Assembly (NCBI RefSeq): GCF_946222835.1
Contig: NZ_CAMIHD010000044.1
Coordinates: forward strand, 1-6,498
Direction: 5' to 3'
Source of the DNA: an uncultured Corynebacterium sp.
GTDB lineage: Bacteria > Actinomycetota > Actinomycetes > Mycobacteriales > Mycobacteriaceae
DNA length: 6,498 nucleotides
The notes beneath the pieces were generated by a model. The model had not been told where the DNA came from. It was given only the letters and a program-made list of their open reading frames with translations, and made no database searches. The stretch's first letter is position 1. Each line of letters opens with the position of its first letter. A program made the translations under genes and the position numbers. Shown piece after piece: positions 6,168 through 6,498 of this stretch.

Positions 6168-6498
6168 ATGCTGACTATTGCTTCGCGTCTCGACGTCATG
6201 AACCGGCTCGGTCGGGCCATGGCTGATCCGACGCGCTCCCGAATCCTGATAACCCTACTAGACGGCCCGAGCTACCCGGCCGTGCTCGCGCAAAGCTTGG
6301 ATCTGACCCGCTCGAACGTCTCGAACCACCTGTCCTGCCTGCGCGATTGTGGCATTGTCGTAGCTGAGCCGGAGGGCCGCAAGACCCGCTACGAAATCGC
6401 CGATCCCCACCTCGCGGCAGCGCTCGAAGCGCTGGTCCACGCCACGCTGGCCGTCGACGAGAATGCCCCCTGCATCGACACTGAGTGCTCGGTGCCCG
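6168..6498 (+). CDS. cmtR: CmtR-type ArsR-family Cd/Pb-sensing repressor (3' end beyond window)
   Basis: The first 110 residues are visible, close to the full length of M. tuberculosis CmtR (118 residues). It is a winged-helix repressor of the ArsR/SmtB family that releases its operator when Cd(II) or Pb(II) binds. The sequence reads MLTIASRLDVMNRLGRAMAD, then PTRSRILITLLDGPSYP, with the recognition-helix segment LTRSNVSNHLSCLRDCGIVV (residues 46-65). Cys57, Cys61 and Cys102 fall exactly at the three metal-ligand positions known for CmtR; an additional Cys107 is present. Cys4 and Cys24 of the mycobacterial protein are Ile and Ser here. ATG 6168 is chosen because it aligns with the family N-terminus and sits seven bases after a good -10. 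A metal efflux gene would be expected just downstream, outside the window. Its GC-rich codon use, including many TCG and CCG codons, differs somewhat from betA. Confidence 0.9.
   Translation, partial: MLTIASRLDVMNRLGRAMADPTRSRILITLLDGPSYPAVLAQSLDLTRSNVSNHLSCLRDCGIVVAEPEGRKTRYEIADPHLAAALEALVHATLAVDENAPCIDTECSVP

Noticed and set aside
1..6498. CRISPR array, tRNA, rRNA, transposase or prophage genes
   Set aside because: Read for on both strands; no repeat-spacer array, cloverleaf, rRNA-like block or transposase motif was seen.

Overview
The window looks like chromosomal DNA of a high-GC Gram-positive bacterium, most likely a Corynebacterium. The reasons are the C-ending codon preference, the close fit of the choline genes to actinobacterial types, a perfect match to the corynebacterial GlxR operator consensus, and a CmtR-type metal regulator with an apparently leaderless start. 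The genus is an inference from these signs; no database search was done.

Positions 1-3172 hold the choline transporter gene betT followed by betaine aldehyde dehydrogenase betB, both on the minus strand and 45 bases apart. BetB runs off the left edge, so only its first 292 residues are visible. A 333-base divergent regulatory region (3173-3505) separates them from betA (3506-5281, plus strand), a GMC-family choline dehydrogenase that ends in a strong intrinsic terminator. Together the three genes import choline and oxidise it in two steps to glycine betaine: BetT brings choline in, BetA makes betaine aldehyde, and BetB makes betaine. The product is a compatible solute or an entry point to choline catabolism. 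No betI-type repressor gene is visible. The divergent region instead holds a perfect 16-bp GlxR (cAMP-CRP-like) palindrome in the betA leader, and several unassigned repeated motifs that could bind a further regulator.

The right part (5282-6498) is different in character. It has a 42-codon single-membrane-segment microprotein with a perfect ribosome binding site, then about 580 bases with no intact gene that looks like decayed coding DNA. It ends with the first 110 codons of an ArsR-family Cd/Pb sensor of the CmtR type, with all three cysteine ligands present. The cmtR promoter carries three TAGTTCA motifs spaced exactly 19 bp apart. This right end resembles the edge of a metal-resistance island, which is an inference from the gene type and the decayed DNA beside it.
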